6,360 nucleotides of DNA from Fidelibacterota bacterium. GTDB taxonomy: Bacteria > Fidelibacterota > Marinisomatia > SCGC-AAA003-L08 > D37C17. The first letter of the stretch is position 1. Each line of letters opens with the position of its first letter. The stretch lies in assembly GCA_002704685.1 (NCBI GenBank), contig PAHD01000010.1, positions 36,910-43,269 on the forward strand, read 5' to 3'. The notes under the pieces are model-generated. The model ran no database searches. It was not told the origin of the DNA and saw nothing but the letters and a program-made list of their open reading frames with translations. Below are positions 1-6,240 of the stretch, piece after piece. A program made the translations under genes and the position numbers.

Positions 1-113
1 TCTATATCATCAAGACCAATATTTTTTATTAATTCAATTTTGTAATCATATGAAGATGAAGCTACAACTTTAGTTGTTGATTTATTAACTATATTTAATG
101 ATAATTGTTTCAT
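1..113 (-). CDS. Unidentified protein, N-terminal fragment (divergent gene)
   Basis: An open frame on the minus strand starts with ATG (complement of CAT at 111-113) and runs 37 codons without a stop to the window edge, so only the N-terminus is present. The peptide begins MKQLSLNIVNKSTTKVVASS and continues through an S-Y-D-Y stretch to ELIKNIGLDDI. It has no signal peptide or membrane segment. It looks like an ordinary cytoplasmic alpha/beta protein start, with a short beta strand (KVVAS) followed by a helix. I do not recognise the family. It is divergent from pyrF, with a 51-base gap. No clear Shine-Dalgarno sequence precedes the ATG. The evidence for coding is the clean open frame in AT-rich DNA and the position facing a divergent gap. 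Confidence 0.55.
   Translation of the reverse strand, partial: MKQLSLNIVNKSTTKVVASSSYDYKIELIKNIGLDDI
77..105 (+). promoter_or_regulatory. Possible sigma-70-type promoter for the pyrF operon
   Basis: TTGATT at 77-82 (4 of 6 to TTGACA) and GATAAT at 100-105 (5 of 6 to TATAAT) are separated by exactly 17 bases. Transcription would start near 112 and leave an untranslated leader of about 50 bases before pyrF. The boxes lie inside the start of the divergent gene. In DNA this AT-rich such matches arise often by chance, so this is only the best candidate seen, not a firm call. Confidence 0.25.
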
Positions 114-164
114 AATATTATTGTAAATTTATGTCAGAGAAAATTAAAAAAAAAATAAGAATAA

Positions 165-950
165 ATGAATTTTAATGAAAAAATTAAATCGAAATGTCTT
201 GAAAAAAATAATAGGCTTTGCTTAGGATTAGACGTTGATAATAACTTATTAGAAAACAATTCTTTAGATTATATGAATTCTTATATTGAAGATATTATTA
301 ATGCTACAATTGATCTTTGTCCTATCTATAAAGTTAATTTTTCTTTTTATGAAAGATATGGTTCCAAAGGATATAAAATTCTAGAAAAAATTCCTGAGTA
401 TATAAATAATAGAGCTATATCAATTGCAGATGCAAAAAGAGGAGATATAGGTAATTCATCTATTTATTATGCCAAATCAATATTTGACTATTTGGGATAT
501 GATAGTATTACAGTTTCTCCATACATGGGTAGAGATTCTATTGAACCATTTATTAATTATAAAGATAAAGGAGTATTTGTTTTAGGATTAACATCAAATA
601 TAGGTTCGAATGATTTTCAAAAATTAAATGTAAATAATGTTGCGGTTTATAAATTTGTCATAAAGCTATGTAATACTATGAATAAATATAATAATATTGG
701 GCTTGTTATTGGTGCAACTAATGATAAAGATTTGAAAGATGTTGAGTCAGTTTCATCTCCAATGCCATGGTTAATGCCTGGTATAGGTTTTCAGGGTGGA
801 AATTTAGAGAAATCTTTGAAAATAGGTGAAGAAAATTTCCTGTCTATTATAAATGTATCTAGAGGAATTTTGACAAATAAGAACAAACAAGTAGAAGATA
901 TTAAAGAAGCAACTTTAAATTACACCCTCAAAATAAGAGATTTAATATGA
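165..950 (+). CDS. pyrF: Orotidine 5'-phosphate decarboxylase, type 2 (PyrF)
   Basis: Decarboxylates orotidine 5'-monophosphate to UMP, the last step of de novo pyrimidine synthesis, in the cytoplasm. The 261-residue length fits the longer type 2 subfamily rather than the roughly 230-residue type 1 enzymes. Visible motifs in order: LCLGLDVD (18-25) with the substrate-binding Asp23; YKVNFSFYE with Lys56; the catalytic DAKRGDIG (89-96), where Lys91 is the expected proton donor and Lys56/Asp89/Lys91/Asp94 make up the charged network of the family; PWLMPGIGFQGG (201-212); and INVSRGI (229-235) with Arg233 as the likely phosphate ligand. All key residues are present. The ATG is preceded in frame directly by TAA (162-164), so the start cannot lie further upstream. 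The ribosome-binding site is weak. First gene of the plus-strand operon; its stop overlaps the pyrE start as ATGA. Confidence 0.96.
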   Translation: MNFNEKIKSKCLEKNNRLCLGLDVDNNLLENNSLDYMNSYIEDIINATIDLCPIYKVNFSFYERYGSKGYKILEKIPEYINNRAISIADAKRGDIGNSSIYYAKSIFDYLGYDSITVSPYMGRDSIEPFINYKDKGVFVLGLTSNIGSNDFQKLNVNNVAVYKFVIKLCNTMNKYNNIGLVIGATNDKDLKDVESVSSPMPWLMPGIGFQGGNLEKSLKIGEENFLSIINVSRGILTNKNKQVEDIKEATLNYTLKIRDLI

Positions 951-1519
951 AAAGTAAAGAAGTAATGAATTTGTTGGAATGGACAGGTGCAATAATGAAA
1001 GGCCATTTTAAGCTAACTTCAGGAAGGCATAGTGATACTTATATAGAAAAATTTAGATTACTTGAAAATCCAGTTGCTTTGGATAAAATTTGTTTAGAGA
1101 TGGCAAATCAATTTAATGATGATAATATTAACTTAGTTATAGGTGCTGCTATTGGAGGTATATTGTTATCAGGAGGTGTAGGTAAATATATTAATTGTAA
1201 ACATATTTTTAGTGAAAGAGTAAACGGCAATATGGAATTTAAAAGAGGCTTTAACATTGATAAAGATTCAAATATACTTATCGTTGAAGATATTGTTACA
1301 ACCGGTGGTTCTATTTTCGAGTTAATAGAATTAATTTCTAATTATCAAGCTAATATTAAAGGTATAGTTTGTTTAGTAGATAGGAGCAATAAAGAATTAG
1401 ATTTTGGCTTTCCATTTAAATCATTGTTAACATTAAATGTTAAAAGTTGGGATGAAAACGAAATTCCAGATTGGTTAAATAAAATTGCATTAGTTAAACC
1501 TGGGAGTACAGGTAAATGA
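947..1519 (+). CDS. pyrE: Orotate phosphoribosyltransferase (PyrE)
   Basis: Joins orotate and PRPP to give OMP, the substrate of the preceding pyrF product, so the last two steps of UMP synthesis are adjacent and translationally coupled. The 190-residue protein is a type I phosphoribosyltransferase. It shows FKLTSGRHSDTYIEK (21-35), typical of the N-terminal hood region; a glycine-rich VIGAAIGGILL (64-74); SERVNG followed by EFKRGF (89-102), which corresponds to the mobile catalytic loop; and the PRPP-binding LIVEDIVTTGGS (111-122) with the acidic pair Glu114/Asp115. The C-terminus (VKPGSTGK) resembles the shorter PyrE group that ends in a KPGS motif. The start is an ATGA overlap with pyrF, with AGAG at 936-939 seven bases upstream as a modest ribosome-binding site. 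No defect seen. Confidence 0.95.
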   Translation: MKSKEVMNLLEWTGAIMKGHFKLTSGRHSDTYIEKFRLLENPVALDKICLEMANQFNDDNINLVIGAAIGGILLSGGVGKYINCKHIFSERVNGNMEFKRGFNIDKDSNILIVEDIVTTGGSIFELIELISNYQANIKGIVCLVDRSNKELDFGFPFKSLLTLNVKSWDENEIPDWLNKIALVKPGSTGK

Positions 1520-2196
1520 TTTACTTTTTTATATTATTTTCAATTATTTTATTAAATGATTTAGAAAATTATACTAATCCTTTATTAAATAAAAAAGGAT
1601 TAAAAATAGATGGAAAAATTAAAGGAAATTTAATTCCTAGTTTGCCTCAAGAAATAACACCACAAGAAATTGAATTAATAAAATCTAAAGCAAAAGATTT
1701 TTTACCTGAACCAGTCAATGAGGACGATATTATTATAATGGAAACAAATTATGGAATTATGGAATTCATTCTTTATAATAACCTCGCACCTAATCATGCA
1801 TATAATTTTAAAAAACTTGCAAATAGCGGATTTTATGATGAAACAATTTTTCATAGAATCATTCCTGGTTTCATGGCTCAAGGAGGAGATATCTTAACAA
1901 GAGATTCTAATAAAGAAAATGATGGAAGAGGTAATCCCGGCTGGACTGTAGATCAAGAGTTTAATAATATACCTCATAAAAAAGGGATATTGTCAATGGC
2001 AAGATCTCAAGATGTGAATTCAGCTGGAAGTCAATTTTTTATTTGTTTTAATGATGCGCGTCATCTTGATAATAAGTATACTGTTTTTGGCTCTATGATT
2101 AATGGATTTGAAGTATTAGATAAAATTGAAAAATTAAAATCTGAAGCAGATTATATTATTTCTAAATCAGTTGATAAAATTTCAGATGATAAATAA
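1516..2196 (+). CDS. Cyclophilin-type peptidyl-prolyl cis-trans isomerase, probably exported
   Basis: Catalyses cis-trans isomerisation of Xaa-Pro bonds during protein folding. Residues 1-13 are strongly hydrophobic (MIYFFILFSIILL) and probably form an export signal or membrane anchor, although the usual basic residue near the N-terminus is missing. A charged linker follows, and the cyclophilin domain runs from about residue 70 to the end. Catalytic-site residues are intact: FHRIIPGFMAQGGD (112-125) with Arg114, Phe118, Met120 and Gln122; SAGSQFFI (169-176); and RHLDNKYTVFG (182-192). The start is an ATGA overlap with pyrE, with GGGAG at 1502-1506 upstream. Neighbouring dsbD and a periplasmic thioredoxin support a role in envelope protein folding. 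Oddly, the same frame stays open for 61 codons after this stop (see 2197-2382), so the true protein may be longer. The particular cyclophilin subtype cannot be assigned. Confidence 0.92.
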   Translation: MIYFFILFSIILLNDLENYTNPLLNKKGLKIDGKIKGNLIPSLPQEITPQEIELIKSKAKDFLPEPVNEDDIIIMETNYGIMEFILYNNLAPNHAYNFKKLANSGFYDETIFHRIIPGFMAQGGDILTRDSNKENDGRGNPGWTVDQEFNNIPHKKGILSMARSQDVNSAGSQFFICFNDARHLDNKYTVFGSMINGFEVLDKIEKLKSEADYIISKSVDKISDDK

Positions 2197-2382
2197 TCTC
2201 AATTTGTTGAATTTAATTATAAAGGTAGTAAGAGATATATCAAAGTGCCTTTAAATGAAAATAAGAATAAATTTAAAATTGATGTAAATAAAAGTTTAAA
2301 AAATATTCATAGAACTAAAAAACCTGTAAAAATAACAAGAGTCAGAGTAAATAATGAAAATAATGAAGAACAATCTAGATAA
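2197..2382 (+). other. In-frame open continuation of the cyclophilin after its TAA stop
   Basis: Directly after the isomerase TAA (2194-2196) the same frame is open for 61 sense codons and ends with TAA at 2380-2382, overlapping the dsbD start by 29 bases. The conceptual peptide is lysine- and asparagine-rich, like its neighbours. Near its end it contains KKPVKITRVRV, which resembles the final beta strand with which many cyclophilins close. There is no ATG in this frame. A GTG at 2245 could start a separate 46-residue product, with a weak AAGAGA (2230-2235) upstream. Three readings fit: a sequence error or real nonsense mutation has split one longer gene; a stop codon is read through; or this is a separate small gene. 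I favour a split longer gene, because without this segment there would be an unusually large gap (157 bases) in an otherwise gapless operon. Confidence 0.5.
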
Positions 2383-4225
2383 GTTTTTTTATCTATTTAA
2401 TATATTATTTTTTAGTATCTCGTTTTCAAACGATATAGATATTTCTAAACTAGAAAATTGCGTGAATTTTAAAGTTAAAACTGATCGTAATATTTATTTT
2501 TCTGGAGAGAGTTTAAGTTTAATCTTTGATATTAATATTGATGATGGTTTTCACATTTATTCTGTTCATCCAGAAAAAAGTTTAAGTCCTACATATATTG
2601 ATATAATAGATTCAACTTTTTTTTCGGATTTGGGTATTATTAATGAACCTATTCCATTAAAAAAGTTTGATAAAAATTTTAATCAAGATATTTTTTATCA
2701 TGAAGATAGTATTCAATTGGTAAAAAATTTAAATTTATTAGATAATCTTAAAAGTGATAGCTATAATGTTAATGGTGTTTTTGAATATTATGCTTGTGAT
2801 GAGAGTATGTGCATACCAAGATGGGACGATTTTAATTTTATATTCAAAGTTTTTGAAGGTGAAAAAAGACAAGAGTTTGTTATTGTACCATTTCCTACTG
2901 ATTATAATGATGAAATTCCATTAAGTGATTTAGAAAATGAAATCAATAAAGGTTTATTTTCATTTATTTTATTTGCATTAGGTATGGGTTTCTTAGCTTT
3001 ATTAACACCATGTGTTTTTCCAATGATTCCTATAACAGTATCTTACTTTACTAAAGAGGGTGAAAAAGAAAACAATAACCCTATTTTTTCCGCTACTTTA
3101 TATGCCTTAGGAATAGTATTTATTTTTACAACATTGGGACTACTTCTATCATTTACACTTGGTGCTTCAGGAGCAGGCGATATAGCTGCCAATCCTTGGA
3201 TAAATATTTTTATTGCTTCATTATTTATTTATTTAGCATTTAGTTTGTTTGGATATTATGAAATTCAGACACCAGCATTTATAAGGCAGTTTAGTATAAA
3301 TCAAGAAGGCAGAGGTGGTATTTTAGGTATATTGTTTATGTCTCTGACTTTTACTTTAACTTCTTTTACATGTACTGTTGCTTTTGTTGGTGCATTATTA
3401 GCAACGGCAAGTCAAGGTGCAGTTTTTTGGCCAATTATTGGTATGCTAAGTTTTTCATTAGCTTTTGCTTCTCCATTTTTTTTCTTAGCTTTATTTCCGC
3501 AATATTTATCAAAACTACCAAAAAGTGGTGGATGGTTAAATTCTGTTAAAGTTATTATGGGATTTTTAGAAATAGCAGCAGCCTTCAAATTTATAAGTAA
3601 TGTAGATTTAGTTTGGAATTGGGGGATTTTTGATAGAAATGTAGTTTTACTAATATGGGCACTAATTTTTATTTTAATGTCATTATACTTGTTAGGTATT
3701 ATTAAAATGCCATTTGATACTCCAATCAAAAAATTTAGTTTTTCTAGAATAAGTTTTTTGGTTTTATTTTTATTTATAGGTGTATATTTATCAAGCGGTC
3801 TATTTAATAATAAATTACATGGATTAATTGAATCATATTTACCTCCACCAAAACAAGATTCATGGATAGAAAATTTAGATGAGGGTTACAGTATAGCAAA
3901 AAAAATGAATAAGCCTATTTTTATTGATTTTACTGGATATACTTGTACTAACTGTAGATGGATGGAAATTAATATTTTTGAAGAAAATGATGTTAAGAAA
4001 ATTTTTGAAGATTTTGTATTAGTTAAGCTATACACAGATGGGAAGGAAGAGGTACATAAAAAAAATAGATTATTAGAAATTGAGAGATTTGGTACTGCAG
4101 CTCTTCCATATTATGTAATTTTGAGTCCTGATGATGAAGTTCTGGGTACGTTCCCAGGAATGGATACTAATAAAGATAATTTTATAAATTTTCTAAATAA
4201 TTCGAGGAGTAATTTTGAAGATTAA
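2354..4225 (+). CDS. dsbD: Thiol:disulfide interchange protein DsbD (three-domain)
   Basis: Carries reducing power from cytoplasmic thioredoxin across the inner membrane to periplasmic thiol proteins. All three modules are visible in 623 residues. Residues 1 to about 25 are a signal peptide with a basic start (MKIMKNNLDK, then FFYLFNILFFSISFS). The periplasmic N-terminal domain (about 30-175) carries CDESMC (Cys148/Cys153). The membrane domain (about 200-485) has about eight hydrophobic helices and the paired cysteines Cys220 in LLTPCVFPMIP and Cys340 in TSFTCTVAFVG. The C-terminal thioredoxin domain (about 500-620) has YTCTNCRWM (Cys531/Cys534) and a cis-proline at Pro585 (ALPYY). All six catalytic cysteines are kept. 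An ATG at 2363 is an alternative start; 2354 is preferred because AGAG (2344-2347) lies six bases upstream. The 3' end overlaps the thioredoxin gene by 11 bases, its likely redox partner. Confidence 0.95.
   Translation: MKIMKNNLDKFFYLFNILFFSISFSNDIDISKLENCVNFKVKTDRNIYFSGESLSLIFDINIDDGFHIYSVHPEKSLSPTYIDIIDSTFFSDLGIINEPIPLKKFDKNFNQDIFYHEDSIQLVKNLNLLDNLKSDSYNVNGVFEYYACDESMCIPRWDDFNFIFKVFEGEKRQEFVIVPFPTDYNDEIPLSDLENEINKGLFSFILFALGMGFLALLTPCVFPMIPITVSYFTKEGEKENNNPIFSATLYALGIVFIFTTLGLLLSFTLGASGAGDIAANPWINIFIASLFIYLAFSLFGYYEIQTPAFIRQFSINQEGRGGILGILFMSLTFTLTSFTCTVAFVGALLATASQGAVFWPIIGMLSFSLAFASPFFFLALFPQYLSKLPKSGGWLNSVKVIMGFLEIAAAFKFISNVDLVWNWGIFDRNVVLLIWALIFILMSLYLLGIIKMPFDTPIKKFSFSRISFLVLFLFIGVYLSSGLFNNKLHGLIESYLPPPKQDSWIENLDEGYSIAKKMNKPIFIDFTGYTCTNCRWMEINIFEENDVKKIFEDFVLVKLYTDGKEEVHKKNRLLEIERFGTAALPYYVILSPDDEVLGTFPGMDTNKDNFINFLNNSRSNFED
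4204..4209 (+). promoter_or_regulatory. Shine-Dalgarno site that fixes a TTG start
   Basis: GAGGAG lies inside the last codons of dsbD, five bases before a TTG at 4215. It is the clearest ribosome-binding site in the window and supports TTG as a real start codon for the downstream thioredoxin gene. The peptide that begins there is a proper signal sequence. Confidence 0.75.
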
Positions 4226-4763
4226 ATTTTTACTTTTAATTATTATTTCATTTATTTACACAAATAATTTAGATCAGAAACAATTAGATAAAATAGAAGA
4301 GCTGACAGCTGATATTGATTTAGCTAAAGATTTTACATTGAAATCTGTAAAAAATGATAGTTTGATAACTTTAAGTGATATGAAAGACAAGGTTGTCTTA
4401 ATAAATTTTTGGGCAACATGGTGCGGACCTTGTAGAATGGAAATTCCAGATTTCAATGAACTATATGAAAAATATAATTCTAAAGGTTTGAATATATTAG
4501 GACTTTCAATTTCAGATACAAAAAAACAATTAGAAAATTTTTTAAAAGCTTATGAAATAAACTATCCAGTATTATATGGAGACCAAGAAAATATAGATAA
4601 AATCATCTTTGAATATGGTGGAGTATATTCCATCCCAACAACTTTTTTGATTGGTAAAAATAATAAAATAAAACGAATTTATCCTGGAGCTATTTTAAAA
4701 GAATACGATCCAAATATGTATGCAGATTTAATCTTCAATATCGAATTATTACTAAGTGAATAA
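4215..4763 (+). CDS. TlpA/ResA-like periplasmic thiol:disulfide oxidoreductase
   Basis: A thioredoxin-fold reductase of the AhpC/TSA-Redoxin (TlpA/ResA) type, 182 residues. Residues 1-16 (MKIKFLLLIIISFIYT) form a signal peptide or N-terminal anchor with a basic start and hydrophobic core. No lipobox cysteine is present. The catalytic domain follows: KDFTLKSV (38-45), VVLINFWATWCGPC (60-73) with active-site Cys70/Cys73, and a cis-proline at Pro141 in YSIPTTFLI. Family members reduce apocytochrome c or other periplasmic disulfides and are recharged by DsbD or CcdA. The 11-base overlap with dsbD makes DsbD the obvious electron donor here (inference). No cytochrome c maturation genes are in the window, so the final substrate is unknown. 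Start is TTG, backed by a strong GAGGAG site. Confidence 0.9.
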   Translation: MKIKFLLLIIISFIYTNNLDQKQLDKIEELTADIDLAKDFTLKSVKNDSLITLSDMKDKVVLINFWATWCGPCRMEIPDFNELYEKYNSKGLNILGLSISDTKKQLENFLKAYEINYPVLYGDQENIDKIIFEYGGVYSIPTTFLIGKNNKIKRIYPGAILKEYDPNMYADLIFNIELLLSE

Positions 4764-5520
4764 ATTTTTAGCTAAAAATAATTTAAAAGAGTCATATATT
4801 GTTTATGGTGTAAATAATTGTATTGCTGTACTTAATTCTGATATTAAATTAGAAATCAAATATATTTATTTAGATAAATCCTCAAAAATATTTAAATCGA
4901 ATAAATTCGATAGTTATCTTTCTGATAAGAAATATTCTATCAAGTATCTAGATACAAAAAATTTTAAAAAACTTTTTTTAAATAAGCATAGTCAAGGAAT
5001 TGCAATTGAATTTTCATATGATTTTTATAATGATATTTTTTTAAAAAATGAATTTTCTAAAAATGAATGTTTACTAATGCTTGATCAAGTTAGTGATCCT
5101 CAAAATTTTGGACAAATAATTAGAACTGCCGAATGTGCTGGAATTAATGGTATTGTAATACCTAAAAATAATTCAGTAAAAGTTACAAATACTGTGTTGC
5201 AAGTTAGCCAAGGTGGATTTTTAAATATCCCAATATATATGCAAACAAATTTGAAATCTACTATTGAATTTTTAAAATCTAAAGGATTTTGGGTTGTTGG
5301 AGTTGAGAATGGTGTAGATGCTAAGCAATGGTATGAATTAGATTATTCTGGAAAAATAGTATTTGTACTAGGAAGTGAGGGACAAGGTATTAGGCAATTA
5401 ATCAAGAAAAATTGTGATTTTTTAGCCACAATAAAAATGAATGGACATATTGATTCATTAAATGTAACAGCTGCTACGAGTATTATCTTATTTGAAAGAC
5501 AACGACAATTATCAAATTAA
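4756..5520 (+). CDS. rlmB: 23S rRNA 2'-O-ribose methyltransferase, RlmB/TrmH family (SPOUT)
   Basis: An S-adenosylmethionine-dependent RNA ribose methyltransferase of the SpoU/TrmH class. In E. coli RlmB methylates G2251 in the peptidyl-transferase P-loop of 23S rRNA. The 254-residue length is typical. The N-terminal substrate-binding domain starts near YIVYGVNNCIAVL (14-26), matching the usual VYG...V.AL opening, and includes HSQGIAIEF (78-86). The C-terminal knot domain shows motif 1 LDQVSDPQNFGQIIRTAECA (109-128; Asn117, Arg123), motif 2 FVLGSEGQGIRQLI (203-216; Glu208), and motif 3 KMNGHIDSLNVTAATS (227-242; Asn236). Start is GTG, overlapping the thioredoxin gene by 8 bases. No good ribosome-binding site is visible, so coupling to upstream translation is likely. 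Other TrmH-family enzymes act on different sites, so the precise target G is inferred from the RlmB-like N-terminus. Confidence 0.88.
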   Translation: MNKFLAKNNLKESYIVYGVNNCIAVLNSDIKLEIKYIYLDKSSKIFKSNKFDSYLSDKKYSIKYLDTKNFKKLFLNKHSQGIAIEFSYDFYNDIFLKNEFSKNECLLMLDQVSDPQNFGQIIRTAECAGINGIVIPKNNSVKVTNTVLQVSQGGFLNIPIYMQTNLKSTIEFLKSKGFWVVGVENGVDAKQWYELDYSGKIVFVLGSEGQGIRQLIKKNCDFLATIKMNGHIDSLNVTAATSIILFERQRQLSN

Positions 5521-6230
5521 TAAAGATAAACTAAAATTGATGAAATAGATAAAAATGTACCAAGCGGCAATTTTTTATTTTTTTCATATCCATTTATGAA
5601 ATATAATAGTAACCAATATATAATTCCAATGCATGCAGATAAAAAAATTGTAATTAATACTTTAATTGGGCCTAACCACAAGCCAAGAATACATATTAAT
5701 TGAATATCACCTAAACCTAAGGGTTCTTTTTTTGTAATAATCCAGGTAATTATATATATAAAAAGTAAATATCCCAAACCTACAAGTAAACCATAGATGT
5801 AAAATAATGGTTTAGTTAAAAAGAATAAATTTGGTAAAATTAAAATTATAAGAAAAAGAGATAATTTTAATGGTATTATGAAATATCTGTAGTCTATTAT
5901 CGAAATTGCAAATAACAAGCTTGATACTGTAATAAATGTAAAAGATTCAATACCTTCAAAATAGAAAAAACCTATTAAAAATAAAAAACCAGTAATAAGC
6001 TCTGTAAATGGGTATACTAATGAAATTGATTTCTTACATTTTTTACATTTTCCATTTTGAATTAAAAATGAAATTAAAGGAATATTATTATAAAATGAAA
6101 TTTTTGATTTGCATTTAGGACAATAAGACCTTGGACTAATTATTGATTGATTTTTAGGTATTCTGTATATAACAACATTTAAAAAACTACCAAAAATTAA
6201 TCCAATTAAAAAACAAAATAAGTATATCAT
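5517..6230 (-). CDS. pilD: Type IV prepilin peptidase / N-methyltransferase (PilD/GspO)
   Basis: An inner-membrane aspartic protease that cleaves the leader of type IV prepilins or type II secretion pseudopilins and methylates the new N-terminus. The 237-residue protein opens with a hydrophobic helix and FGSFLNVVIYRIP (13-25). The cytoplasmic loop has the zinc-type cysteine pairs CPKC (37-40) and CKKC (62-65). The two catalytic aspartates are Asp113 in AISIIDYRYFIIP and Asp175 in GLGDIQLI (the GxGD motif). The rest is about seven further hydrophobic helices, ending LPLGTFLSIS, close to the usual PFGPFL. It is slightly short for the family but has all active-site features. It starts 10 bases after the pilC-like stop, so it is the last gene of a pilus or secretion operon entering from the right. 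Its TAA overlaps the rlmB stop. No Shine-Dalgarno sequence is obvious. Confidence 0.93.
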   Translation of the reverse strand: MIYLFCFLIGLIFGSFLNVVIYRIPKNQSIISPRSYCPKCKSKISFYNNIPLISFLIQNGKCKKCKKSISLVYPFTELITGFLFLIGFFYFEGIESFTFITVSSLLFAISIIDYRYFIIPLKLSLFLIILILPNLFFLTKPLFYIYGLLVGLGYLLFIYIITWIITKKEPLGLGDIQLICILGLWLGPIKVLITIFLSACIGIIYWLLLYFINGYEKNKKLPLGTFLSISSILVYLY

Positions 6231-6240
6231 TAATATGAAA

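Noticed and set aside
1..113. Possible Maf-type nucleotide pyrophosphatase, from ASSS followed by ELIKNIGL in the divergent fragment
   Set aside because: Maf proteins carry an ASxSPRR motif near the N-terminus. Here the SPRR position reads S-Y-D-Y, so the defining arginines are absent and the resemblance is too weak to name.
120..125. Minus-strand TACAAT as a promoter -10 box for the divergent gene
   Set aside because: There is no -35 match at the right spacing, and it sits only about seven bases from the start codon. It is likely a chance AT-rich match.
2186..2254. Short ATG frame after the cyclophilin (22 codons, MINNLNLL...)
   Set aside because: It is tiny and ends inside the longer open frame that is in phase with the cyclophilin. 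The longer frame looks far more protein-like.
3412..3729. 105-codon open frame on the minus strand inside dsbD
   Set aside because: It lies wholly within the membrane domain of dsbD, whose frame has clear conserved motifs on both sides. The peptide has no recognisable features and is a shadow frame.
4274..4456. 60-codon open frame on the minus strand inside the thioredoxin gene
   Set aside because: It is antisense to the WCGPC region of a well-supported gene and has no independent support.
5511..5541. Possible terminator hairpin (ATCAA with TTGAT) at the rlmB/pilD junction
   Set aside because: Only about five to seven AT pairs with a wide loop, no GC-rich stem and no T tract. It is too weak to call.
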